This document shows positions 27,748 to 37,169 of a stretch of 64,000 nt of DNA, in pieces (position 1 is the first letter of the stretch; every line of letters begins with the position of its first letter). Made by a program: the position numbers and the translations under genes. Origin of the DNA: Oscillospiraceae bacterium (lineage in GTDB: Bacteria > Bacillota > Clostridia > Oscillospirales > Ruminococcaceae); NCBI GenBank assembly GCA_029006135.1, contig JAQXGE010000045.1, positions 1 through 64,000 on the forward strand, in the 5' to 3' direction. A model generated the notes under the pieces. That model had not been told where the DNA came from. It worked only from the letters and a program-made list of their open reading frames with translations, and made no database searches.

Positions 27748-30405
27748 ATGGCTGAAAAGACGGTTTCCCAAAAGACACAGGAAATCGACAACCAGACGGT
27801 GTCGCCCATGATGCAGCAGTATCTCGAGATTAAGCGCCAGCATCCCAATGAGATTCTGTTTTATCGTGTTGGAGACTTTTATGAAATGTTCTTTGAGGAT
27901 GCCCTCACGGCATCCCGTGAACTTGAGCTGACCCTGACGGGAAAAGCTTGTGGGCTTGAGGAGCGTGCACCGATGTGCGGCGTTCCGTTCCATTCCTATG
28001 AGGTCTATGCCGCACGCCTGATTGCCAAGGGATACAAAGTAGCCATCTGTGAACAGATGGAAAATCCCGCAACAGCCAAAGGACTTGTGAAGCGGGACAT
28101 TATCCGGGTCATTACTCCCGGCACCGTAATCGAGAGCAGTATGCTTGCAGATGATAAAAACAATTATATCTGCAGTATCTGCGCCCGGCGTTCCCGGAAT
28201 AGATGGAAGGCAGGCATCTGCTTTGCGGACATTTCTACCGGTGAAGCCTATGCAACGGAACTGAACTCCGAGAAAATGGGGACGGCAATTATAACCGAAC
28301 TGTGCCGCTATATGCCCAGTGAGATTTTAATTAACCCGGCTATTCTGGATTTGAAGGAAGTCACCAATTATATCCGCCAGCATACCAATGCACTGGTCGA
28401 ACTGCGCGAGGAGCCCTGCTACAAACAGAGCACGATTGAATCTGCGATGGCAGAACAGTTTGGCCCGGACTGGAAGCAGACGGGGTATTTTGCTCCTGAT
28501 GGGTTGGTTCCGTATGCGTTTGGCGCATTGCTCGGCTACCTCTATGAGACGCAAAAACATGGTGTAGATCGCATTCGGAACATACAAAACTATGCAGATG
28601 CTCAGTTTATGCATCTGTCCCCTGTAACAAGGGCAAACCTGGAACTGACCGAGACAATGCGCGGGAGGGAAAAGCGCGGTACGCTTCTCTGGGTGCTGGA
28701 TAAAACTGAAACATCCATGGGCAAACGGCAGCTTCGCTCCTGGATTGAACAGCCTCTTGTGGATAGTACTGCGATCAATCGCCGTCAGGATGCGGTGGAA
28801 GCGCTCTATAACGCCAACGTGACCCGCGCCGATCTGCGGGAAGCACTGAGCCATGTTTTTGATATCGAACGTCTCACGACCCGAATCCTTTATGGTTCCG
28901 CAACACCGCGCGAGGTCAAGTCACTGGGGGATACCTGCGCTTGCCTGCCGGAGGTAAAAGATTTGGCGGCCTCGTGCAGCGCATCGCTTTTGCAGGAGCT
29001 GGCCGGGCAGATTGATCCGCTTAAGGATATTCAGGATTTAATCGGCCGTGCGCTTGTGGATGACCCACCCGCCAATCTCAAGGATGGCGGCGCAATCCGC
29101 GAAGGGTATAATGCCGAGGTAGATGAACTGCGGGATATCATGCACGGCGGCAGAGGCTACTTGTCTCAAATGGAAGCCAAACTCAAGGAAGAAACCGGGA
29201 TTCCCAAGCTGAAAATCGGTTTCAACAAGGTCTTTGGCTATTATATCGAGGTAAGCCGCAGCTATGTGGGAAGTGTACCGGACAGTTTTATCCGCAAGCA
29301 GACGCTTACCACGGGAGAACGCTACATAACGCCCGAACTCAAAGAGCTGGAAAATAAAATTCTTGGTGCAAATGAACGCCTTTTGGTGCTGGAGCATCAG
29401 CTGTTTACCGATTTGCTGGATACTATTTCGGACGAACTTCTCCGTATTCAGCGCACGGCCTCAGCAGTGGCGCAGTTGGACGTTTTGGCCTCGTTTGCGG
29501 AAACTGCCGTACAGAACAACTATGTCAAACCCACAGTAGATGACAGCGATGTTCTTTCCATCACGGAAGGACGGCATCCCGTGATTGAGCAGATGCTCAA
29601 GGATAGTCTTTTTGTCCCGAATGATACAATGCTTGACGAGAGCGAAAACCGGATGCTCATCATCACAGGCCCTAACATGGCGGGCAAATCCACCTATATG
29701 CGCCAGAATGCCCTCATTGCGTTGATGGCGCAGATCGGAAGTTTTGTTCCGGCTTCTCAGTGCCGTGTAGGTGTGGTGGATGCTATTTTTACCCGCGTTG
29801 GTGCATCGGATGATCTGGCAGCAGGTCAGTCCACCTTTATGGTGGAAATGACGGAAGTGGCGGAAATTTTGCAGCGCGCCACCCGTGACAGCCTTGTGAT
29901 TTTGGATGAGATTGGCCGCGGCACTTCGACCTTTGACGGCATGAGTATCGCCCGGGCTGTTGTAGAATATATCTGCGACAAGATTGGTTGCAAAACACTC
30001 TTTGCTACACATTATCATGAACTGACCTCGATGGATCAGGATATATACGGCATCAAGAATTATAATATTGCCGTCAAAAAGAGGGGCGACGATATCACAT
30101 TCCTGCGACGCATCGTGGCAGGACCGGCAGATGACAGTTACGGAATTGAGGTGGCCAAGCTGGCGGGCCTTCCGGACGCGGTGATCAAACGCGCGCATAC
30201 GGTACTTCGTCAGCTTGAAGCGAGCGCGCCGGGAGCCAATACCGCTATGCAGCTTGATTTTGAAACGGTAGAAGCCTATAACAACCCGGAAGTTCCAAGC
30301 GAGGTAGTCGATAAGCTGAACACAGTGGACATCGAAACACTCACGCCTCTTGAGGCGCTGAACTTTTTGTACGAGTTGAAAAAGGCGCTGAACGGCGCCG
30401 AGTAA
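27748..30405 (+). CDS. mutS: DNA mismatch repair protein MutS
   Basis: TPMMQQY-like N-terminus, FYRVGDFYEMFFEDA, ITGPNMAGKSTYMRQ, DEIGRGTSTFDG. Confidence 0.97.
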   Translation: MAEKTVSQKTQEIDNQTVSPMMQQYLEIKRQHPNEILFYRVGDFYEMFFEDALTASRELELTLTGKACGLEERAPMCGVPFHSYEVYAARLIAKGYKVAICEQMENPATAKGLVKRDIIRVITPGTVIESSMLADDKNNYICSICARRSRNRWKAGICFADISTGEAYATELNSEKMGTAIITELCRYMPSEILINPAILDLKEVTNYIRQHTNALVELREEPCYKQSTIESAMAEQFGPDWKQTGYFAPDGLVPYAFGALLGYLYETQKHGVDRIRNIQNYADAQFMHLSPVTRANLELTETMRGREKRGTLLWVLDKTETSMGKRQLRSWIEQPLVDSTAINRRQDAVEALYNANVTRADLREALSHVFDIERLTTRILYGSATPREVKSLGDTCACLPEVKDLAASCSASLLQELAGQIDPLKDIQDLIGRALVDDPPANLKDGGAIREGYNAEVDELRDIMHGGRGYLSQMEAKLKEETGIPKLKIGFNKVFGYYIEVSRSYVGSVPDSFIRKQTLTTGERYITPELKELENKILGANERLLVLEHQLFTDLLDTISDELLRIQRTASAVAQLDVLASFAETAVQNNYVKPTVDDSDVLSITEGRHPVIEQMLKDSLFVPNDTMLDESENRMLIITGPNMAGKSTYMRQNALIALMAQIGSFVPASQCRVGVVDAIFTRVGASDDLAAGQSTFMVEMTEVAEILQRATRDSLVILDEIGRGTSTFDGMSIARAVVEYICDKIGCKTLFATHYHELTSMDQDIYGIKNYNIAVKKRGDDITFLRRIVAGPADDSYGIEVAKLAGLPDAVIKRAHTVLRQLEASAPGANTAMQLDFETVEAYNNPEVPSEVVDKLNTVDIETLTPLEALNFLYELKKALNGAE

Positions 30406-30415
30406 GAGGTGCGTT

Positions 30416-32458
30416 ATGGCTGAAATTCGTGTGCTTGATAAGCACACTGCGGAACTGATTGCAGCGGGGGAGGTTGTGGAACGTCCGGCTTCTGTGGCAA
30501 AGGAGCTTCTGGAAAATTCCATCGATGCAGGTGCCACACAGATTACGCTCTCCATTCGCCGCGGCGGCATCCAGCAGATTCAAATTTCTGACAACGGCAG
30601 TGGTATTGAAGCGGAATATATTGATAAAGCGTTCATCCGTCATGCAACGAGTAAAATCGCCACGGCAGACGACCTTGGACACATTCATACGCTTGGATTC
30701 CGCGGGGAAGCCCTTGCTTCCATTGCCAGCGTTGCAAAAGTCGAGGTGCTGACCTGTACCGAGGCAGATGAATATGCCTGCTGTTACCGGATTGCCGGGG
30801 GAGAGCCGCAGGGAATGGAGCCGGGAGCGAGACCGCGCGGTACAACGGTGACGGTCAATGACCTTTTTTATAACACGCCTGCCCGCATGAAGTTCCTGAA
30901 AAAAGATGTAAGTGAGGGTACTTTTGTCGCGGATGTGGTGCTTCATGAAGCGCTCTCTCACCCGGAAATCTCTTTCCGGTTTGTGCGGGATGGCAAACAG
31001 CAGTTTGTGACGCCCGGTGACGGTGACCTGCGCAGCGCAGCTTATGCGGTTCTTGGCCGTGAGTTTGCCCGCGACCTTCTGCCCCTTGAGAGCCAAAGCG
31101 GGATTTACCGTGTGACGGGGTTGATTACGCCGCCGCGCGCCTGCCGTGCCTCCCGCAGTGCCCAGCATTTTTACGTCAATGGACGCTACGTCAAAAACCG
31201 CACGATGATGGCGGCACTTGAGAATGCCTATAAAGGAACACTGATGCAGGGCAAGTTCCCCGGTGCCATCCTGAGGATTGATATGCCTGCCGATATGGTG
31301 GATGTCAATGTCCATCCTGCAAAGACGGAAATCCGTTTCGCGCGGGAAAGCGATGTCTTTGACGCCGTGTATCGTGCAGTTCGCAGTGCCTTGACGGCAC
31401 CGGGCAGCGGAGAATGCCGATTTAATCTTGAACATACGGGTGCACCGCGCCCCGCGCAGGATTCTTTGGCGGCGCAGCGTCAGCCTTCGGCTAAGCCCGT
31501 ATATCCGTCTGCGGGTTCCGCTGCACCGGAAAAACGCTTTAATACGCTTTCCGCCGCGGAATACAGAGCACTGAACCAGCTGACAAAGCCGGTTGAAGCC
31601 CGTCCTCTGCCCAAAACGCAGGAGGATAACACGGAACTTCTTCTCCACTCAAGCCGCGTACCATACAACCAGCCTGAGAGGAAAACCGCAAAAGAGGAAA
31701 AGCTGTGGGAGCCGCCGGTAGCCGCCCCGCAGCCGCCGGTTTTTATGCCTTCTGCCACGGAAAAACAGGCACCAGCCGTTGACGCAGAACAGAGTGTAAT
31801 GGCTAGTTCAGAACCGGAAAATGCCGGGCTCAGTGCAATTCCGGAACCGCTGCCTGAGCAGACAGCCTTCCAACCTGTGAAGGAAAAAACGCCGCTGCGC
31901 GTAGTGGGGGAGGTCTTTAAGACCTACATTATCACGGAAAGGGAGAACGAACTCTGCCTTATTGATAAACACGCGGCTCATGAGCGAATTCTGTTTGAAC
32001 AGCTGTCAAAGGACTACGGCAATGTTCCCTCCCAGATGCTTCTGGTTCCGGTACAGGTTAACCTGTCGGCAGAGGAAAAACAGGCGGTCATGCAAAATCT
32101 GGAACTTTTGCGTGACGCGGGAGTAGAAGCCGAGGACTACGGCGGTTCTGCTGTGATTGTCCGTTCGGTGCCGGCCGACGTATCGGTGGATGATGTGGAG
32201 GATATGCTGTTGGAACTGGCAAATCACCTTCTTAATGGCGGCAGAAATGCTTTGCGGGAAAAAACCGAGTGGGTCCTCCATTCCATTGCCTGCCGCGCCG
32301 CCATCAAAGCAGGGGATAAGACAAGCGAAAGAGAAATGCTTGAACTTGCACAAAAAATCATGGACGGTACAGTGCCGCCGTTTTGCCCTCATGGCCGTCC
32401 CTGCGTGCTTAAATTGACCCGGAAGGAGCTGGAAAAACAGTTTGGCCGCCTTGTGTAA
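30416..32458 (+). CDS. mutL: DNA mismatch repair protein MutL
   Basis: AAGEVVERPASVAKELLENSIDAGA, GFRGEALASI; C-terminal DKHAAHERILFEQ. Confidence 0.96.
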   Translation: MAEIRVLDKHTAELIAAGEVVERPASVAKELLENSIDAGATQITLSIRRGGIQQIQISDNGSGIEAEYIDKAFIRHATSKIATADDLGHIHTLGFRGEALASIASVAKVEVLTCTEADEYACCYRIAGGEPQGMEPGARPRGTTVTVNDLFYNTPARMKFLKKDVSEGTFVADVVLHEALSHPEISFRFVRDGKQQFVTPGDGDLRSAAYAVLGREFARDLLPLESQSGIYRVTGLITPPRACRASRSAQHFYVNGRYVKNRTMMAALENAYKGTLMQGKFPGAILRIDMPADMVDVNVHPAKTEIRFARESDVFDAVYRAVRSALTAPGSGECRFNLEHTGAPRPAQDSLAAQRQPSAKPVYPSAGSAAPEKRFNTLSAAEYRALNQLTKPVEARPLPKTQEDNTELLLHSSRVPYNQPERKTAKEEKLWEPPVAAPQPPVFMPSATEKQAPAVDAEQSVMASSEPENAGLSAIPEPLPEQTAFQPVKEKTPLRVVGEVFKTYIITERENELCLIDKHAAHERILFEQLSKDYGNVPSQMLLVPVQVNLSAEEKQAVMQNLELLRDAGVEAEDYGGSAVIVRSVPADVSVDDVEDMLLELANHLLNGGRNALREKTEWVLHSIACRAAIKAGDKTSEREMLELAQKIMDGTVPPFCPHGRPCVLKLTRKELEKQFGRLV

Positions 32459-33395
32459 TGATACCCGCCCCCGAGTGATTGCTATTGGAGGGCCGACTGC
32501 GACCGGAAAGACGGCTCTTTCTGTTGAGCTGGCTCTTCAATTTGAAGGGGAAATCATCAGCGCTGATTCCATGCAGATTTATCAGGGTCTTGATATCGGT
32601 ACCGCAAAAGTGACGCCGGAAGAAACAAAAGGCGTGCCGCACTACCTTGTTGACTTTCTTGCGCCGGATAAGACATTCAGCGTGGCGGATTTTGTCACAA
32701 TGGCAGGTTCAGCCATCCAGGATATTACAGGCCGGGGGCGGCTTCCTTTTGTGGTTGGCGGGACTGGACTATATATATCCAGTTTGCTCAATGGGCTGAA
32801 CTTCACGCCGGAAAAACCAGATACTTCTGTAAGAGATACGCTGAACAAACGCTTGGAGAAGGAAGGATCACAGGCTCTTTACGAAGAACTTGTGCGGGCA
32901 GATCCGGAATACGCGGCAACGGTTCATCCCAATAACACAGTTCGGGTTATTCGCGCCCTGGAACTTTTTTATGCAACGGGACGCAGAATGAGCGAAGAAC
33001 GTGCGGCGGCCCGCCCGGAGCAGCCGCCCTATCGATCGCTCTGCCTTTGCCTGACCTGCCGGGATCGCTCATTGCTGTATCGTCGAATTGATTCGCGGTG
33101 CGATGAGATGCTCCGCCGCGGCATCCTCGAGGAGGCAGAACTGGTTTACCGCAACAAAGATGTATATTGCACGGCTGCACAAGCCATCGGATATAAGGAA
33201 TTCTTTCCCTACTTTGAGGGAACAAAGGAACTGAACGATTGCTTGAACAGCCTCAAACAGGCTTCCCGGAACTATGCCAAACGCCAGTTGACCTGGTTCC
33301 GGCGTCAGACAAACGCCGTCTGGCTTTACCTGGAGGATGGCGATGCGCAACAGCGCGCTGCACAGGAAATCACAAATTTTCTATTACAGGAATGA
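32442..33395 (+). CDS. miaA: tRNA dimethylallyltransferase MiaA (overlaps mutL)
   Basis: IAIGGPTATGKTALSVELAL, ISADSMQIYQGLDIGTAK, QAIGYKEF. Confidence 0.95.
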   Translation: MAALCNDTRPRVIAIGGPTATGKTALSVELALQFEGEIISADSMQIYQGLDIGTAKVTPEETKGVPHYLVDFLAPDKTFSVADFVTMAGSAIQDITGRGRLPFVVGGTGLYISSLLNGLNFTPEKPDTSVRDTLNKRLEKEGSQALYEELVRADPEYAATVHPNNTVRVIRALELFYATGRRMSEERAAARPEQPPYRSLCLCLTCRDRSLLYRRIDSRCDEMLRRGILEEAELVYRNKDVYCTAAQAIGYKEFFPYFEGTKELNDCLNSLKQASRNYAKRQLTWFRRQTNAVWLYLEDGDAQQRAAQEITNFLLQE

Positions 33396-33435
33396 AGAAT
33401 CCGGAATAGTTTGAGAGAGGGGGGGGAAAAAAACA

Positions 33436-34671
33436 ATGCAGGAAAAACAAGCGTCAAAAAATTCTGCTGCTGTCAAGGCATTCTTGATTGCTATCACAAT
33501 TTTGTTTGTTGTGGCACTGCTGTATGTGGGCGTTCAGCTCTACGCCATATGGCACCGCACTTACAAGACAGAAACGGCTATTTCGTATACGATGGCCGAC
33601 AGTGTTACCCTATCGGGCGTGGCGGTTTTTGATGCAGTCGATGTGCCAGGAGAGGGAAACCTCGGCTACATTGTTGCAGACGGAGAACGAGTAAGCGCCG
33701 GAACCGTGATTGCCGAGCAGTATACCGATGAATCTCAGGGAGTTCTGCGGGAACGTCTTGACCGGTTGGACCGCACGCTTGAGCTGCTGAACAAGTCGCA
33801 GAACTCGACTGGCAGCGATCTGTCCATGCTGACATCGCAGACACGGTCTGCTTTGTACAATCTATTGGATCAGATAGACTCCGCTTCTTACAGCGGCATT
33901 GCTCAGGCGGAAGAAGATTTCCTGCTGGCACAGAACCGCCTCCAAATCAGCACAGGACAGGCAAATGATTTTGATGCCGTTATATCTTCGCTCCAAGGGG
34001 AACGGGACGCCGTTGCCGAACAGCTTAGTGGACTGACAACGATTACGGCACAGACAAACGGCTATTTTATTTCTTCGTCTTCTGCTAATCCAATCACGGC
34101 AGATGAGGAAGCGCTCGAAAATATGAGTCCGTCTGAACTCAGCAATTTTCTTGCACAGCAGACGGATTCTTCCTCTGAGGGACTGGCAGGACATATTGTG
34201 ACAGGCTTTTCCTGGAAATTTTACGGCGTTTGCCCAATAGATGTTGCGCAAAGACTCAGCAATGCGGAGCGGGTGAATATCAGCGTTCCGGGAAAGGAAA
34301 ACGACCCTCTTCAGGCAACTGTTCTGGAAGTGACGACGGACGAGGAATCAGGGATTGCCAAGGTCGTTGTTGAGTGCCGAAGCATAAACGCCGAAGTTCT
34401 GCGCCTTGGCGCGGAGGAAGCGCAGATTGATCTGAAAACCTATGAGGGAATTCGTATAGACCGCCGCGCGCTCCATATCAAGGACGGCGCTAAAGGTGTC
34501 TATGTCAAATACGGCGATTTGCAGAGATTCCGCAAGATTACGATCTTGTATGAGGATGAAAATTATATTCTCGTCCCGGATGATGGCGCACTTGGAACTG
34601 ATAACGAAGTACGCTTATATGATGAGATCATCGTAGAAGGAAGCAATTTACAGGATGGGAAACTGCTGTAA
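33436..34671 (+). CDS. HlyD-like membrane-anchored protein
   Basis: N-terminal TM segment, lipoyl/coiled-coil-like organisation; placement upstream of sepF. Confidence 0.6.
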   Translation: MQEKQASKNSAAVKAFLIAITILFVVALLYVGVQLYAIWHRTYKTETAISYTMADSVTLSGVAVFDAVDVPGEGNLGYIVADGERVSAGTVIAEQYTDESQGVLRERLDRLDRTLELLNKSQNSTGSDLSMLTSQTRSALYNLLDQIDSASYSGIAQAEEDFLLAQNRLQISTGQANDFDAVISSLQGERDAVAEQLSGLTTITAQTNGYFISSSSANPITADEEALENMSPSELSNFLAQQTDSSSEGLAGHIVTGFSWKFYGVCPIDVAQRLSNAERVNISVPGKENDPLQATVLEVTTDEESGIAKVVVECRSINAEVLRLGAEEAQIDLKTYEGIRIDRRALHIKDGAKGVYVKYGDLQRFRKITILYEDENYILVPDDGALGTDNEVRLYDEIIVEGSNLQDGKLL

Positions 34672-34694
34672 TGCGCTTTTGTTCCGCTTTTGTA

Positions 34695-34723
34695 TTGACA
34701 AGCGGACAAAAAAGGAAGATAAT
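34695..34723 (+). promoter_or_regulatory. Promoter upstream of sepF
   Basis: TTGACA, 17 bp spacer, GATAAT. Confidence 0.6.
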
Positions 34724-34800
34724 ATTTAATGTGTATTTTGCAGAATTATGCAATGGTGCAAAGGGCACATCAGTAATCAATGAGTGAAGGAGTAACGGCC

Positions 34801-35268
34801 ATGTCCATGTTCGACGGTTTGAAGAACGCCCTTGGATTTAATCAGGATCCGGATGAGGACTCTTATTTGGATGATACGACAGACGAAATTTATGCAGGTG
34901 GCCAAGGCGCTTCGTCGGGGCAGGATGATTACGGCCAGCCGGAGATGAGCAAACAGCCCCACAGCAACAAAGTGGTCAATATCAATGCAACAACTCAGCT
35001 TCAGGTTGTTCTGGTCAAACCGGAACGCTTTGACGATGCGGCTGCTATTGCCGATCAGCTCAACAACAAGCGTACGGTTGTGCTGAACCTTGAATCTGCC
35101 AACAAAGAGGTCTCCCGCCGGCTGATCGATTTCCTCTCTGGCGTGGCGTATGCCAACAATGGACAGATTAAGCGTGTGGCGACCAGCACGTTCATCATCA
35201 CGCCATATAATGTCGGCATTATGGGCGATCTGATTGATGAGCTGGAGAACAATGGCGTCTTCTTCTGA
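34801..35268 (+). CDS. sepF: Cell division protein SepF
   Basis: C-terminal NNKRTVVLNLESANKEVSRRLIDFLSGVAYANNGQIKRVATSTFIITPYNV; GAAGGAG upstream of ATG 34801. Confidence 0.93.
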   Translation: MSMFDGLKNALGFNQDPDEDSYLDDTTDEIYAGGQGASSGQDDYGQPEMSKQPHSNKVVNINATTQLQVVLVKPERFDDAAAIADQLNNKRTVVLNLESANKEVSRRLIDFLSGVAYANNGQIKRVATSTFIITPYNVGIMGDLIDELENNGVFF

Positions 35269-36061
35269 TTCTACGGCGGGCCGAGGCTATATTCCTCCGC
35301 AAAATGAGCAGGAACGCTTTTTGATGCGCAGGGTAGAAGAACTATGCCGCATGGCAGAGCAGAAGGGAATTCCCCGGCATACGGGTTTTCTTTCTGACCG
35401 TGAGCAGGCACTTGCCAAAGCCGCCATGAACCGCGCTGAGTGTGCATTTGGAGAGTTCCGCGGAGGCTGGCCCGATGCCGAACGCAGAGTGCTGTGCCTT
35501 GAACCGCCGGATTCCTGGAACGAGGAACCGATCGCGGTGCTGCGGCTTCAGGCAATGGTCCAGTCCGGCGATAAACTGCCGGGACACAGAGAGTATCTTG
35601 GCAGTATCTTAGGCTTGGGACTTGAACGGACGTGCGTGGGGGATCTCATTCGGCATCCCTCGGACGAGACAGTTACTTACGCGTTTGTTCTTGAAGATAA
35701 GGCAGATTTCATTGCCTCTAATCTGACCGCTGCGGGGCGTTGCCCTATTCGCGCGGAGCAATGCAATGAGGTGCCGCAGGAAGCTTTGAAGCAGCCGGAA
35801 CGTTCGCTGCATGAAGCAACGGTTCCGTCCTTGCGTGCAGATACTGTATTGGCTGCCATGATGCACACCTCGCGAACCCTTGCGGCAGACGCTATCCGCG
35901 CCGGCCGGGTTGAGATCAATCATGTGCTGCTGCGCAGCGCCCATGAAGATGTTTACACGGGGGACATCTTTACAGTCCGCGGCTCCGGTCGGTATCGGCT
36001 GGAAGCAATCGGAGGAAAAAGTAAAAAGGATCGTATTTTTATCACCTTTTACCAATATTAA
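35252..36061 (+). CDS. ylmH: YlmH-family S4-domain RNA-binding protein
   Basis: S4 segment ADAIRAGRVEINHVLLRSAHEDVYTGDIFTVRGSGRYRLEAIGGKSKKDR; sits between sepF and divIVA. Confidence 0.88.
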   Translation: MASSSDSTAGRGYIPPQNEQERFLMRRVEELCRMAEQKGIPRHTGFLSDREQALAKAAMNRAECAFGEFRGGWPDAERRVLCLEPPDSWNEEPIAVLRLQAMVQSGDKLPGHREYLGSILGLGLERTCVGDLIRHPSDETVTYAFVLEDKADFIASNLTAAGRCPIRAEQCNEVPQEALKQPERSLHEATVPSLRADTVLAAMMHTSRTLAADAIRAGRVEINHVLLRSAHEDVYTGDIFTVRGSGRYRLEAIGGKSKKDRIFITFYQY

Positions 36062-36114
36062 AATGACCGGGAAAAAACCATTTGGGCCAGCGGCCTGAAA
36101 CAGGAGGAATACGG

Positions 36115-37104
36115 ATGATTGCTTCAGAGGATGTGCGCCGCGTAACATTTGACCGGACCATGCGTGGTTACCGATGCGAAGATGTGGATGACTATCTCAA
36201 ACAGGTAGCTGACAGTATGGATGAGTTGGCGGCCAACAATGACGAAATGCAGAAAAAGCTCGTGATTCTGGCACAGCGCATTGACCAGTACCGCGCAGAT
36301 GAGGACGCCCTCAGCACCAGTATGATTAACGCCCAGCGTCTTGGTGAAAACGTGATTCGTGAAGCCAAACAGAAGGCGGCGGAAATCATCCGCGCGGCCA
36401 ATATTCGGGCTGAGGACCGTGAACAGCGTGCCCGGGATGAGGTCGAACTTGCTCAGCAGGAACTTGTCGCTCTGAAAAAAGAAGCAGATACGTTCAAGAA
36501 AAAGCTGATGGAACTGTACAGGGAACACATCGAAGTGATTGCAAAGATCCCTTCTTATCCTGAGGAATCTTCAGCGCAGGATGTTCCCGAAACGCCGGAA
36601 GCTGAACGGGAACCGATTCCTTCTCCCGCAGCTGTGCCTGATTCCGGAAATGAACCGGAACCGGAAGAAAAAACGCAGGTACAGGCTGAGCCGGAAGAAG
36701 AACAGGAAACGTCCGAGCCGGAATATCCCGAATATGAAGAAACAGCCGAGGTTTACACGGAGGACCCGGAGCCTCAGCCTGAACAGGAATCGGCACCGGC
36801 TCCTGCACAGGAAGAGTCTGCGCAGAACGCGGACACCGAAAAGGTTGACACCGTTGAGTTTGCCTTTGCGCCCAAGCCCGCAGCAAGATCGACCCGCAGA
36901 AATTCTTCAGCTGCGGAATCTCGCTTCCAGCCCGGAGCGGGCCTTTATGAGAATACGGAGGCCCCCACAGAAAAGAAATCTTCTTCCCGCGGCCGCGGCT
37001 CTTCCGGGCGCAGTGCGGCTAAGAGCGGAAAGAAAACAAAGACCAGTACTGCGCAGCAGACATCGGATTTCGATTCGTTTGCTGACTTAGATTATGATGT
37101 TTGA
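36115..37104 (+). CDS. divIVA: DivIVA domain protein with long low-complexity tail
   Basis: VRRVTFDRTMRGYRCEDVDDYLKQVADSMDELAANN; coiled coil; tail rich in E/P. Confidence 0.9.
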   Translation: MIASEDVRRVTFDRTMRGYRCEDVDDYLKQVADSMDELAANNDEMQKKLVILAQRIDQYRADEDALSTSMINAQRLGENVIREAKQKAAEIIRAANIRAEDREQRARDEVELAQQELVALKKEADTFKKKLMELYREHIEVIAKIPSYPEESSAQDVPETPEAEREPIPSPAAVPDSGNEPEPEEKTQVQAEPEEEQETSEPEYPEYEETAEVYTEDPEPQPEQESAPAPAQEESAQNADTEKVDTVEFAFAPKPAARSTRRNSSAAESRFQPGAGLYENTEAPTEKKSSSRGRGSSGRSAAKSGKKTKTSTAQQTSDFDSFADLDYDV

Positions 37105-37169
37105 CCGTATTGTGCAGTACGGAAAACACATTGAGTATCAAATTGGAACATAGAGGAGAGTTGGAGATT

